Assembly (NCBI GenBank): GCA_946413245.1
Contig: CAMKJS010000001.1
Span: 55,612 to 119,611 of the forward strand
DNA from: an uncultured Clostridia bacterium
GTDB taxonomy: Bacteria > Bacillota > Clostridia > Christensenellales > Aristaeellaceae
DNA: 64,000 bases
Reading direction: 5' to 3'
The position numbers were made by a program, and so were the translations under genes. Below, piece after piece: positions 26,120-34,507 of this stretch; within the stretch, counting starts at the first letter, position 1, and each line of letters begins with the position of its first letter. The notes under the pieces are model-generated. The model was not told the DNA's origin and did not search any database. It saw only the letters and a list, made by a program, of their open reading frames with translations.

Positions 26120-26148
26120 TATATACCTTATACCGGGCTCTAAGTCAA
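26120..26148 (-). promoter_or_regulatory. Nitroreductase promoter
   Basis: Minus strand TTGACT (26143-26148), 17 bp, TATATA (26120-26125). A CCCGG/CCGGG hairpin (26070-26086) lies in its leader just upstream of the ribosome binding site. Confidence 0.7.
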
Positions 26149-26158
26149 GTGACAACCC

Positions 26159-26187
26159 TTGATATGAACGGGAGCGGAGTGTATAAT
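26159..26187 (+). promoter_or_regulatory. Promoter of the isomerase-oxidoreductase gene
   Basis: TTGATA (26159-26164), 17 bp, TATAAT (26182-26187). Its -35 is 10 bp from the divergent nitroreductase -35; the palindrome TCAAG…CTTGA (26145-26162) spans both. Confidence 0.8.
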
Positions 26188-26221
26188 AGGACGGAACAAA
26201 AACGAATGCGAGGAAAAAGCC

Positions 26222-28030
26222 ATGAATGTAGGAATTATTATTCCCCACAGCGGTGTGGAGAAGATGAGACGGATTTTTGCGGACGTCGCTGCGCAGGGGT
26301 TCCGCCACGGGCAGCTTGTCAGCTGGGATCCCGGAAACTGGAATGACGAAAACGCGGCGGAAGTCAACGCGCTGACGCGGGAATTCGGTGTGGAGATCAC
26401 AGCGTTCTGGTGCGGATGGAGCGGCCCGAGACGCTGGAATTTTACGGAAGGACCGGAAACCCTGGGAATCGTCCCGGCTTTGTACCGGGAAGAGCGCATC
26501 AGAGACCTGCTGGACGGCGCGGCTTATGCCCGGAAGATCGGCGTCCGGGACGTGGTGACCCATATGGGTTTCATTCCCGAGAACATGACGGATCCGGCAT
26601 GGCCGGGCGTGGTGTCGGCGGTGAAGGCTCTCGCGGAGGAACTGAAGAAAAACGGCCAGAACCTGCTGTTTGAAACGGGCCAGGAAACGCCTGTGGTGCT
26701 TCTGCGGCTGTTTACAGCCGTGGGCACGGGCAATCTGTACATTAACCTGGATCCCGCCAACCTGATCCTCTACGGGAAAGCAAATCCGGTGGACGCCCTG
26801 GACGTGCTGGGCGGACTGGTGCGCGGCGTGCATGCCAAGGACGGCCTCTATCCGACCGACGGACTGGAGCTGGGCAGAGAGGTCAAAGTGGGCGAGGGGA
26901 AGGTCAACTTCCCGCTGCTGCTGAAGCGGCTGAAAGAAACCGGCTTTGACGGCAGCCTGACGATCGAGCGCGAGATTTCCGGAGAGCAGCAGATCAGGGA
27001 CATCCTCGAGACAAAGGAGTATCTGTCCGGGCTGATCGGTCAGCTTGAAAAAGAAGGAACGGGAAAGCTGAAAGTCGGTATGGCAGGGCTGGGGGGAATC
27101 TCCCAGTCCCATATCGCAGCCTGGTCTCAGATCCCGGAAGCGGCCATCGTCGCCGTATGCGATATCCGGGAAGAGCAGGCGCGGAAGGGAGCCGAAGCGA
27201 CCGGCGCCCGTGTCTATACGGATCTTGACGAAATGCTTGACAGGGAAAACCTGGATATCCTGGATATCTGCCTGCCGACTTATCTGCACGCTGATTTCGC
27301 CGTCAAAGCGCTGAACCGGGGAATTCATGTTCTGGCTGAGAAACCGATTTCCCTGAAGCGGGAAGACGTGGCCAGGGTTTATGCGGCCGCAAGGGAAAAC
27401 GAACGCAGGTTCATGGTAGCCCAGGTGCTGCGGTTCTGGCGGGAGTATGAGGCCCTGCGGGAAGCGATCCATACGGAGAAATACGGCAAACTCCTCAGCG
27501 GCCACATGGCCAGGCTGGGGAATACTCCGAAATGGAGCTGGGAGAACTGGATGACCGTGCCTGAAAAGAGCGGACTGGTCCCCTTCGACCTGCACATTCA
27601 TGATCTGGATTTCCTGGTTTATACCCTGGGCAAGCCGGAGAATATGATCTGCCACCGGGTGAAAACAGACACGCAGGATTATTTCACGACGGTGTACGAA
27701 TACCCCGGATTCTTTGTCAGCACGGAGGCGGCCTGGTATGCCGGCAATTACGCGTTCCAGTCCTCGTACCGCTTCCAGTTTGAACGGGCGGTGATGGAAT
27801 ACCGGGGCGGAAAGCTCACCGTCTATCCCGCGGACGGCAGCGCAAAGACCATGGAGGAAGAGACAGCTCCCCAGGAGAACGGCATCAACCTGCCGTCGAC
27901 GAATGCATATTTCAATGAAATCCGGTATTTCACAGACTGTGTGCTGGCAGGAAAAGACTGTGACAGAATCAAACCCGAAGAGCTGGAGTGCGTGCTGGAT
28001 CTGATTACCGTGATCGACAGCAAAATCTGA
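26222..28030 (+). CDS. Fused sugar isomerase/epimerase-like barrel and Gfo/Idh/MocA oxidoreductase
   Basis: 602 residues in one uninterrupted frame. Residues 1 to about 275 form a xylose-isomerase-like TIM barrel with metal-ligand motifs LFETGQE, INLDPANL, GVHAKDG and LTIEREI. Residues about 283-602 are a Gfo/Idh/MocA NAD(P)-dependent dehydrogenase: the Rossmann start KVGMAGLGGISQSHIAAW, CLPTYLHADFAVKAL, the AEKPIS motif and the catalytic-region FDLHIHDLDFLVYTLG. The halves usually come as separate genes (as in inositol or sugar-acid pathways), so the fusion suggests two successive steps on one sugar-type substrate. The substrate is unknown. A 42-codon gene and a MATE exporter follow on the same strand. 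Confidence 0.9.
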   Translation: MNVGIIIPHSGVEKMRRIFADVAAQGFRHGQLVSWDPGNWNDENAAEVNALTREFGVEITAFWCGWSGPRRWNFTEGPETLGIVPALYREERIRDLLDGAAYARKIGVRDVVTHMGFIPENMTDPAWPGVVSAVKALAEELKKNGQNLLFETGQETPVVLLRLFTAVGTGNLYINLDPANLILYGKANPVDALDVLGGLVRGVHAKDGLYPTDGLELGREVKVGEGKVNFPLLLKRLKETGFDGSLTIEREISGEQQIRDILETKEYLSGLIGQLEKEGTGKLKVGMAGLGGISQSHIAAWSQIPEAAIVAVCDIREEQARKGAEATGARVYTDLDEMLDRENLDILDICLPTYLHADFAVKALNRGIHVLAEKPISLKREDVARVYAAARENERRFMVAQVLRFWREYEALREAIHTEKYGKLLSGHMARLGNTPKWSWENWMTVPEKSGLVPFDLHIHDLDFLVYTLGKPENMICHRVKTDTQDYFTTVYEYPGFFVSTEAAWYAGNYAFQSSYRFQFERAVMEYRGGKLTVYPADGSAKTMEEETAPQENGINLPSTNAYFNEIRYFTDCVLAGKDCDRIKPEELECVLDLITVIDSKI

Positions 28031-28066
28031 AGCCGGGGCCGGCTGAATACGGAGGAGGACGATTTC

Positions 28067-28195
28067 ATGGATCCGAACGAAAAAAAGGAACAGAACTGGT
28101 CGGACGAGATTCCGGACGAGGAGGAAGAACAGCCTTCCTACGAGGAAACATACCGGGACGGCAGCCTGAAGAACGAATGCTGGTCCGGGGACTGA
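28067..28195 (+). CDS. Small acidic protein of 42 residues
   Basis: Reading frame ATG (28067) to TGA (28193-28195), preceded by GGAGGAGG at 8 nt, the strongest ribosome binding site nearby. The product begins MDPNEKKEQNWSDEIPDEEE and ends KNECWSGD; it is highly acidic, has a single Cys, and has no membrane helix or signal peptide. It lies between the fused isomerase-oxidoreductase and the MATE gene on the same strand, probably in the same transcript. I do not recognise a family. The good site and its exact fit in the gap support a real gene. Confidence 0.6.
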   Translation: MDPNEKKEQNWSDEIPDEEEEQPSYEETYRDGSLKNECWSGD

Positions 28196-28207
28196 AAGGG
28201 TTAAACG

Positions 28208-29551
28208 ATGGAACAGCAGACAACGGAACCGCAGCGCATCTTTGACACGGACAGACTGATTCCGACCTATTTCAAACTGGCTCTGCCGGTCGTGTTCAGC
28301 ATGGTGATCACGCTGATCTACAATCTGGCGGATACCTACTTCATCGCCCGGACCAACGATCCCATGATCGTGGCGGGGGTATCTCTGTGCGCGCCGCTGT
28401 TCACCGCGCTGATGGCCATGGGAAATATTTACGGGCAGGGCGGAAACTCCCTGATTTCCAGACTGCAGGGAAAGGGAGACCGGGACAGCGTGCAGCGGGT
28501 AAGTTCTTTCTGCTTCTGGCTGTCCATCGTGACCGGGGCCGTGATCGCCGTGCCGATGCTGCTGCTGCGCCGCCCGATGCTGGGGCTGCTGGGAGCCAGC
28601 GAGAACACCATGCGGCATGCGGAAGACTATTATATGGTGATTATCGCCGGCGCGCCGCTGGTGATTCTCTCGTTCATCCATACCAATCTGATCCGCAGCG
28701 AGGGTATGTCCACCCTGTCGATGGCTGCCACGGTGTCCGGCTCGCTGCTGAATATCGTGCTGGATCCGATCTTCATCAGCGTGCTGGGCTGGGGAGCCCG
28801 CGGCGCGGCGCTGGCTACGGTGCTGGGCTACACGCTTTCGGACGGGCTGAGCCTGTACTTTGTGCTGAAGAAAAGCAAAACCCTGTCGGTGGAACTCCGG
28901 AAGGTGCGGGTGAACGGCCGGGAGCTTGGACAGATTTTCAGCGTTGGGATTACCGCGGCGCTGACGAACATCGCTTCCAGCGTATGCATCGTGATGATGA
29001 ATCAGTTTCTGCTGCCTTACGGGGATGAGAAGATCGCCGCCCTGGGCATCGTGCTGAAGGTGACCATGGTGGTGCAGCTGATCCTGGTGGGCTTTTCCTT
29101 CGGCGGGGTTCCGCTGTTCGGCTTCCTGTACGGCGCGCGGGAGCGGGAGAAGCTGAAAAGCCTGCTGCGGTTCTGCACGATCTTTCTGTGCGGGTTGGCC
29201 CTGGCGGAATCCCTGGCGGTTTTCCTGCTGGCTACGCCGCTGATGCGGATTTTCATTCAGGAAGCTGCGATCGTCTCCGACGGTGCGGTCATGCTGCGCT
29301 GGTTCATTCCCGGGATGGTATTCTGCGCCGTGGTGCTGCTGTATACCTGCCTGTTTCAGGCCAGCGGCAAGGCGCTGCAGGCGCTGGCCATGTCCCTCAG
29401 CCGGCAGGGGCTTCTGTTCGCGGCGGTGTTCCTGACAGCTACGGCCGTCGCGAAGTATCAGGGATTCCTGGCCGCACAGCTGATCGCGGACTTTCTGAGC
29501 GCCGCGCTGGCGCTGGTACTCTACAGGGGAGCCTTCGGCAGGGAATTGTAG
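28208..29551 (+). CDS. MATE family efflux transporter
   Basis: 447 residues, about 12 hydrophobic segments in two halves, normal MATE length. Family signatures: PVVFSMVITLIYNLADTYFIAR, GNSLISRLQGKGD, GAPLVILSFIHTNLIRSEG and the second-half LILVGFSFGGVPLFGFLYGAREREKLK. Cation-coupled export of drugs or metabolites across the inner membrane. It starts 12 bp after the 42-residue gene and ends in a strong terminator, so the fused enzyme, the small protein and the exporter form one unit; a shared metabolite is possible (inference). Confidence 0.93.
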   Translation: MEQQTTEPQRIFDTDRLIPTYFKLALPVVFSMVITLIYNLADTYFIARTNDPMIVAGVSLCAPLFTALMAMGNIYGQGGNSLISRLQGKGDRDSVQRVSSFCFWLSIVTGAVIAVPMLLLRRPMLGLLGASENTMRHAEDYYMVIIAGAPLVILSFIHTNLIRSEGMSTLSMAATVSGSLLNIVLDPIFISVLGWGARGAALATVLGYTLSDGLSLYFVLKKSKTLSVELRKVRVNGRELGQIFSVGITAALTNIASSVCIVMMNQFLLPYGDEKIAALGIVLKVTMVVQLILVGFSFGGVPLFGFLYGAREREKLKSLLRFCTIFLCGLALAESLAVFLLATPLMRIFIQEAAIVSDGAVMLRWFIPGMVFCAVVLLYTCLFQASGKALQALAMSLSRQGLLFAAVFLTATAVAKYQGFLAAQLIADFLSAALALVLYRGAFGREL

Positions 29552-29563
29552 CCTTTTCTGATC

Positions 29564-29602
29564 AAAAAAACCGCCGCGCTTCGTCAGCAAGGCGGTTTTT
29601 TT
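29564..29602. terminator. Terminator after the MATE gene
   Basis: AAAAAAACCGCC (29564-29575) and GGCGGTTTTTTT (29591-29602) form a stem with runs on both strands. Confidence 0.9.
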
Positions 29603-29673
29603 CATGCCTTTTGCAGGGACCGCATACGGAACGGCGGCTTCCTGCGGATCGGGCAGGAAAGGGTTTCCGGGAA

Positions 29674-29991
29674 TCAGAAAACCAGCTGAATCAGCAGCAT
29701 GTAGAGAATCGTTCCGGAAAGAATACTCAGCAGCATATTGCGCTTCCAGGCATGCAGCAGCACCACGGCCAGGGAGGCCAGAATCTCCGGCAGCCCGAAA
29801 GGAGCCCGGGTGAAGACGGTGTCCTTCAGGCAGTATACCACCAGCATCGCGATGACAGCCGGCGGCAGGACTTCGCCCAGATAGGCGACGTAGGGAGGCG
29901 TCTGCTTCCGGAACAGCAGGAAGGGAAGGAACCGCAGCAGAACGGTAACCAGCGCCATGACTGCGACCAGCAGGGCGGCATGGGTATTCAT
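29674..29991 (-). CDS. azlD: AzlD family branched-chain amino acid transport subunit
   Basis: 105 residues with about four membrane helices (ALLVAVMALVTVLLRFLPFLLF, VAYLGEVLPPAVIAMLVVYC, ILASLAVVLLHAWKR, LLSILSGTILYMLLIQLVF). The FLPF…YLGxVLPPAVIAMLVVYCL pattern is typical of AzlD. It partners AzlC, encoded immediately upstream with a 4-nt overlap, to form a small exporter of branched-chain amino acids or their analogues (family knowledge). The frame is open far upstream, but the ATG at 29991 gives the canonical N-terminus. Confidence 0.9.
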   Translation of the reverse strand: MNTHAALLVAVMALVTVLLRFLPFLLFRKQTPPYVAYLGEVLPPAVIAMLVVYCLKDTVFTRAPFGLPEILASLAVVLLHAWKRNMLLSILSGTILYMLLIQLVF

Positions 29992-30683
29992 TCCCGAGCC
30001 TCCCTTCCGCGGAGACGGCCGCGAAGCAGCGTCAGCGCAAGGGTGATCACCAGCATGGCGGGAATCAGAAAACGTTCCGGCCCGAACAGAATCAGGCAGA
30101 GGAGAGTGGAACCCAGCCCCACCAGGGCGGGAAGACGATTGCTCCGTTTCATCCACTGCCCGGTGAGAGAGGCGATGAACAGCGCGGTCATGGAGAACTC
30201 GATGCCGGCAGTGGAAAACGGGATAACAGCGCCCAGCAGGCTGCCGAGAACGCTGCCCAGAATCCAGTACATGTGGTTGAAAAGGGATACGAAAAACCGG
30301 TACCGGTTCGGGTCCGCCCCCTCCGGAACGTTCCCGCCGCAGAGCAGGGAATAGGTTTCGTCTGTCAGGGCAAAAATCAGATAAGGCTTGTACCGGCCGG
30401 CGTCCTTGTAGCGGCCGATCATGGAGATACCGTAAAACAGATGCCGGGCGTTGACCACCAGCGTGGCGGCAGCAGCGGTCAGCAGGCCGGCCGCGCCGGA
30501 GAGCAGGCTGATGCCAAGATACTGCATGGAGCCCGCGTAGATGGCCGCGCTCATCGCAAAAGCCCAGAGAACGCCGAACCCGGCGTTCCGCAGAAGAATG
30601 CCGAAACCGATCCCCAGGACGATATAACCGGACATAACGGGAATGGATGTATAGAATGCCTTCCGGACCTCGGATGCTTTCAT
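29988..30683 (-). CDS. azlC: AzlC family branched-chain amino acid permease
   Basis: 231 residues. Motifs SGYIVLGIGFGILLRNAGFG, SAAIYAGSMQYLGISLL, NARHLFYGISM and FALTDETYSLL are diagnostic of AzlC/YgaZ. Multi-pass membrane protein that works with AzlD in exporting branched-chain amino acids or the antimetabolite azaleucine. The start is the ATG at 30683 with AGGA at 7 nt; the longer open frame upstream overlaps the promoter and is not used. Confidence 0.93.
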   Translation of the reverse strand: MKASEVRKAFYTSIPVMSGYIVLGIGFGILLRNAGFGVLWAFAMSAAIYAGSMQYLGISLLSGAAGLLTAAAATLVVNARHLFYGISMIGRYKDAGRYKPYLIFALTDETYSLLCGGNVPEGADPNRYRFFVSLFNHMYWILGSVLGSLLGAVIPFSTAGIEFSMTALFIASLTGQWMKRSNRLPALVGLGSTLLCLILFGPERFLIPAMLVITLALTLLRGRLRGREARE

Positions 30684-30726
30684 ACGCGTTTCCTGCTGTC
30701 TGCTTCCTTTCTGAAAAGTTTGAGTG

Positions 30727-30755
30727 ATTGTACCCGGATTCCGGCTGGAAGTCAA
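30727..30755 (-). promoter_or_regulatory. azlCD promoter
   Basis: Minus strand TTGACT (30750-30755), 17 bp, TACAAT (30727-30732). Confidence 0.75.
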
Positions 30756-30821
30756 GCCGGCGGCGCGGAAAAAAACAGGCCGGCAGGTTCGTGTAATCGG
30801 AAGCGTAAAGATACAAAGATC

Positions 30822-30851
30822 TTGAAATCATGCACGGAAGCGTGATAAAAT
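30822..30851 (+). promoter_or_regulatory. Promoter of the lipoprotein/FHA-ABC operon
   Basis: TTGAAA (30822-30827), 18 bp, TAAAAT (30846-30851), preceded by TGA (extended -10). Confidence 0.55.
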
Positions 30852-30903
30852 TTAATGTTGTTTGATACAGATTATCCGGTTTCCGGGCAAAAGGGGCGAT
30901 GAA

Positions 30904-31929
30904 ATGAAAAGATGGTTTGCCGGATTCCTGGCGGTGATCCTGCTTATCACAGGCTGCGCTGCGGCGGCGGAAGAAGTGCCCGGCGCGGAGGCCGGGGATC
31001 ATCAGGAATCAGCGGCTCCCGCAGCGGGATCCGCATCCGGAACGCTGGCGGAGGATCTTAAGCTGGTTCAGATCCTGCTGGAGGACGAGGATTTCCGCAA
31101 TCTGTTCCTAATTGAAGACGTCCGGGATGTAACCACAGAAATCGTCCTGGAGATCCTGAAGTGGATGATCGAAAACCGTCCGGTAACCATGAAAATTCTG
31201 GCGGAGCTCGGGATCGGGGAGGACGACCGGAACAGTATCTCCACCATCTGGGACAGCGCGGAACGGATCTCCGAGGCATCCCGGACCTATTACGAGTCAG
31301 AGGACGGAAAACAGCTGATGGCTGAATTTCAGTCACTGCAAAACGATCCGGATATTGAGGAATCGCTCCGGAATATCTGGAAGCTGATTCAATCCGAAGA
31401 CATGGTCAGCCTGATGAACGCGGTGGCCGACGCGGTGGCGCAGGACCTTGAGGGACCGAAGCTGGACGGCCCTCTGACGCAGCAGGCGATCAAGGAACGG
31501 ATTGACAGCAAAACCTACATCGGCTCGCTGATTCTGCGTATGCTGGACGTGATCGAGCAATGCGACTGGATGCAGACATCCCTGCCGAAGCTGATGGAAA
31601 ACGAGGTGCTGTGGCGGTTCCTGGCGCATCTGGCAGACAGAAACGCTGCCATGAACGGAATCGTGGAAGAAGAAATGATCGCACTGAGCAAGGATCCCGC
31701 GGTTGTCGAGTTTGTTCACAGGACGCTGCAGGTGCTGGGCGGCGTGATTCTGAAGGCGCGCGATCTTGCCTTCCAGGATGAGGCACCCGAAGAAAACGCA
31801 GGCCCTGCCGGCACCGAAGAAAGCATGGCCGCAGAGGACGAGATTCCGGCAGGAGACGACGTTCAGACAGAAGAAGACATGCAGACAGACGAAAACGTTG
31901 AGGCAACAGAACAGGAGGCCGCCCCGTGA
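30904..31929 (+). CDS. Lipoprotein coupled to the FHA-ABC transporter
   Basis: 341 residues. Signal peptide with lipobox ITGC (Cys at residue 18), so it is likely anchored to the outer face of the membrane. The body (about 50-290) is predicted mainly helical, and the C-terminal ~45 residues are strongly acidic (EEDMQTDENVEATEQEAAP end). I recognise no family. The start is the ATG at 30904 with AGGGG upstream. It overlaps the FHA-ABC gene by 4 nt (GTGA), so it is probably a substrate-binding or accessory subunit of that transporter (inference). Confidence 0.75.
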   Translation: MKRWFAGFLAVILLITGCAAAAEEVPGAEAGDHQESAAPAAGSASGTLAEDLKLVQILLEDEDFRNLFLIEDVRDVTTEIVLEILKWMIENRPVTMKILAELGIGEDDRNSISTIWDSAERISEASRTYYESEDGKQLMAEFQSLQNDPDIEESLRNIWKLIQSEDMVSLMNAVADAVAQDLEGPKLDGPLTQQAIKERIDSKTYIGSLILRMLDVIEQCDWMQTSLPKLMENEVLWRFLAHLADRNAAMNGIVEEEMIALSKDPAVVEFVHRTLQVLGGVILKARDLAFQDEAPEENAGPAGTEESMAAEDEIPAGDDVQTEEDMQTDENVEATEQEAAP

Positions 31930-34376
31930 GCGAAAAAAGCAGTACAAGGCCGGAAAGACCCGCAGGTCTGGTATTCTTCGAGGCCCAGGAAAAACCCCGG
32001 CAGTATGTGATCTTCGATAAAGCGGTGATCAAAGGCCACCAGGAGATCGATGTTTTTACCACATCCTCCCTGCAGCTGGAGTATCCGTTCCTGGATGAGA
32101 AGCAGTGCGAGATCCGCTATGAAGACGGGAAATGGATCTATCACAACTTCAGCGAGAACGTGTTCACCTTTGTGGACGGGAAGCGGCTGGCTTTCGACGA
32201 GGAATGCGAGCTGCGGGACAATACGGTGATCCGACTGGCAAACGACCGGATGCTGACCGCGGTGTTTCTGCAGGAATACGCTGCCGCCACCGACTGGCAG
32301 ATGATCAACATGGACGACGGCCGGCATACGGTGGTGATCGACAGCGTGACCCCGGAGGGAGAGCGGGCCGCCTTCTCCCTGGAGTACGACCAGAGCCGCT
32401 GGCAGTTGAAGGACATCGGGCTGAGCAGCCTGACCCTGAACGGGGAACCCGTCACCGGCCCGACAACCCTGATGTTTGACGACTGTCTGCAGACGGGTTC
32501 CGCCCGGTTCATTTTTGAGGGCTCCGGTCTGCTGTACAGCGCACACAGCACCCAGAGCGGCCTGAACATCTCCATTGACGAGCGGAGTGTAGCCAACCCG
32601 ATTAAAAAGGTGACCCTGCTGAAGGATATCCGCCTGTCGGTCGAACCGGGCACCATGGTCATGATTCTGGGCGGATCCGGCGCCGGCAAGAGCACCTTCG
32701 TCAACGCAGTGACCGGATACGAGAAGGCGAAGGCCACCATCACCGAAGGCGGCCTGGACTACTACAAGCAGTATTCCCAGGTCAAGCACCGGATCGGCTT
32801 TGTGCCGCAGGACAACCTGATGCGGGAAGAGGACACGGTGCTGATGACGGTCAAGAACGCCGCGGACCTGCGGCTGCCTGCCAACCTGTCCGCGGAGGAG
32901 AAGAACCGCAGAATCCGGATGACGCTGGAAACCTTCGGCCTTTCCGGCCGGGAGGACGTGCTGGTCAGCAAGTTGTCCGGCGGGCAGAAAAAGCGCCTGT
33001 CCATCTGTACCGAGTTTATCGCGAGCCCCAATCTGTTTATCCTGGATGAGCCGGATTCCGGCCTGGATGGAATCATGGCGAGGGAACTGATGGAGAACCT
33101 GCGCCTGATCGCCTGCCAGGGGAAAATGGTATTGGTGATCACCCATGCGCCGGACCGGGTGGCGAACCTGTTCGACAAGGTGATCGTGCTGGCCAAGGGA
33201 ACGGAGAACCGCGTGGGCCAGCTGGCTTTCTACGGCAGCGTTCCGGAAGCGAAGAGCTTTTTCGGTACGGATTCCCTGGAAAACGTGGTGAAGCGGATCA
33301 ATGCCCTGAACGAGGGCGGCGAGGGCAGGGCGGACGAATTCATCCAAAAGTACAGCAAATATCGGGCGCTCCAGGAGGAACAGGAAGGGGATGTGTTCCG
33401 GGAGGCCGGCAGGGAAGAGGAGACCGCCGCGGAGGAAGAAGCCGCGGAGGATTACCGCTACAAGAGCCGCCTGGGGCAGATTCCGGTTTTCCTGGGCAAG
33501 CATATGCGGATGTTTATCAACGAGGGCAACTGGAAAGTGATTCCTCTGTCCGCCATCATTGCTTACCTGGTCGTGTACGTCATCGGGGACATGATGTTCA
33601 TCAACATGGAGGGTACTTCCTTCGCGGCCTTCGCCATTGCCTGCGTATGCATCTGGAACGGCGTGTTCAACTCGGTCCAGGTGGTTTGCAAGGAGCGGGG
33701 AATCGTGAAGCGGGAACACCGGGCCGGGCTGCACATTTCCTCCTATCTGATCTCCCATATGATTTATCAGGCGCTGATCAGCCTGGTGCAGGTGCTCATT
33801 ATCGTCATCATCTTCCTGATCTTCGGCGTGCATATTCCCTCCGGGAGCGCCGTTACCGGAAGCTTCCTGCTGGATCTGTCCATCACGATGTTCCTGATCA
33901 CCTTCTGCTCGGATATGCTGGGGCTGATGATTTCCTGCATCGTGCATACGCCGGTGATGGCGATGACGGTGATGCCCTTCGTGCTGATCGTTCAGCTGGT
34001 GTTTGCCAATTTCGTGATGCCGCTGAACGAGATCGGCCAGAAGCTTTCCAACTTCACCATCAGTAAATGGGGTATCCAGAGCGTCTGCGCGGTGTCTGAC
34101 TACAACAGCCAGGAATCCACGGTGCTGATGACCGCCCTGAACACCATGCAGAACGAGGATCCGGAAAGCCTGGTTTCCCGGGTGCAGCGGGTGATGACGA
34201 TTGACGAGGTGAACCACAAGGTCGGTCAGGTGACCGCCTCCCAGCTGCAGAATCCGGATTACACCTTTACGGCGAAGAACATTCTGCTCAACTGGGGAAT
34301 CCTGCTGGGCTTCACATTGCTGTACATTCTGATCGGCCTCCTGTTCCTGGAGCAGGTGGACCGCGACAAACGATAA
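31926..34376 (+). CDS. FHA-domain/ABC transporter fusion (ABCG-like half transporter)
   Basis: 816 residues, GTG start with AGGAGG at 7 nt. Two FHA-like beta domains lie at about 30-115 and 120-205. The ABC ATPase is at about 215-460: Walker A GGSGAGKST near 248, Q-loop FVPQDNLM, signature LSGGQKKR, Walker B FILDEPDSGLD and H-loop ITHAPD. An acidic linker (about 480-515) leads to an ABC-2 membrane domain with about six helices (from IPLSAIIAYLVVYVIGD to NWGILLGFTLLYILIGLLFLE). FHA domains bind phosphothreonine, so transport may be controlled by Ser/Thr kinase signalling (inference). No kinase gene lies in the window. Coupled to the lipoprotein upstream. Confidence 0.9.
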   Translation: MSEKSSTRPERPAGLVFFEAQEKPRQYVIFDKAVIKGHQEIDVFTTSSLQLEYPFLDEKQCEIRYEDGKWIYHNFSENVFTFVDGKRLAFDEECELRDNTVIRLANDRMLTAVFLQEYAAATDWQMINMDDGRHTVVIDSVTPEGERAAFSLEYDQSRWQLKDIGLSSLTLNGEPVTGPTTLMFDDCLQTGSARFIFEGSGLLYSAHSTQSGLNISIDERSVANPIKKVTLLKDIRLSVEPGTMVMILGGSGAGKSTFVNAVTGYEKAKATITEGGLDYYKQYSQVKHRIGFVPQDNLMREEDTVLMTVKNAADLRLPANLSAEEKNRRIRMTLETFGLSGREDVLVSKLSGGQKKRLSICTEFIASPNLFILDEPDSGLDGIMARELMENLRLIACQGKMVLVITHAPDRVANLFDKVIVLAKGTENRVGQLAFYGSVPEAKSFFGTDSLENVVKRINALNEGGEGRADEFIQKYSKYRALQEEQEGDVFREAGREEETAAEEEAAEDYRYKSRLGQIPVFLGKHMRMFINEGNWKVIPLSAIIAYLVVYVIGDMMFINMEGTSFAAFAIACVCIWNGVFNSVQVVCKERGIVKREHRAGLHISSYLISHMIYQALISLVQVLIIVIIFLIFGVHIPSGSAVTGSFLLDLSITMFLITFCSDMLGLMISCIVHTPVMAMTVMPFVLIVQLVFANFVMPLNEIGQKLSNFTISKWGIQSVCAVSDYNSQESTVLMTALNTMQNEDPESLVSRVQRVMTIDEVNHKVGQVTASQLQNPDYTFTAKNILLNWGILLGFTLLYILIGLLFLEQVDRDKR

Positions 34377-34382
34377 ATAATC

Positions 34383-34407
34383 AAAACCGCCCGCGGGCGG
34401 TTTTTTT
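34383..34407. terminator. Terminator of the FHA-ABC operon
   Basis: AAAACCGCCCG/CGGGCGGTTTTTTT; perfect stem directly after the stop codon. Confidence 0.92.
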
Positions 34408-34434
34408 GCGTGGAAATGTCATGTTTTTTCCTTC

Positions 34435-34463
34435 TTGACGCGCCTCCGGAAGGAGATTATAAT
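34435..34463 (+). promoter_or_regulatory. Promoter of the MFS gene
   Basis: TTGACG (34435-34440), 17 bp, TATAAT (34458-34463). Confidence 0.85.
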
Positions 34464-34507
34464 GCCTCCGATTTCCTGAACGGCGGGATGAAAGGACGCT
34501 TTATTGT

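Noticed and set aside
26048..29605. A very long open frame on the minus strand (over 1100 codons) opposite the isomerase-oxidoreductase and MATE genes
   Set aside because: Its translation is low-complexity (His, Gln, Arg, Pro-rich) with no family motif. It mirrors two genes with clear motifs and ribosome sites; such antisense frames are common in G+C-rich DNA.
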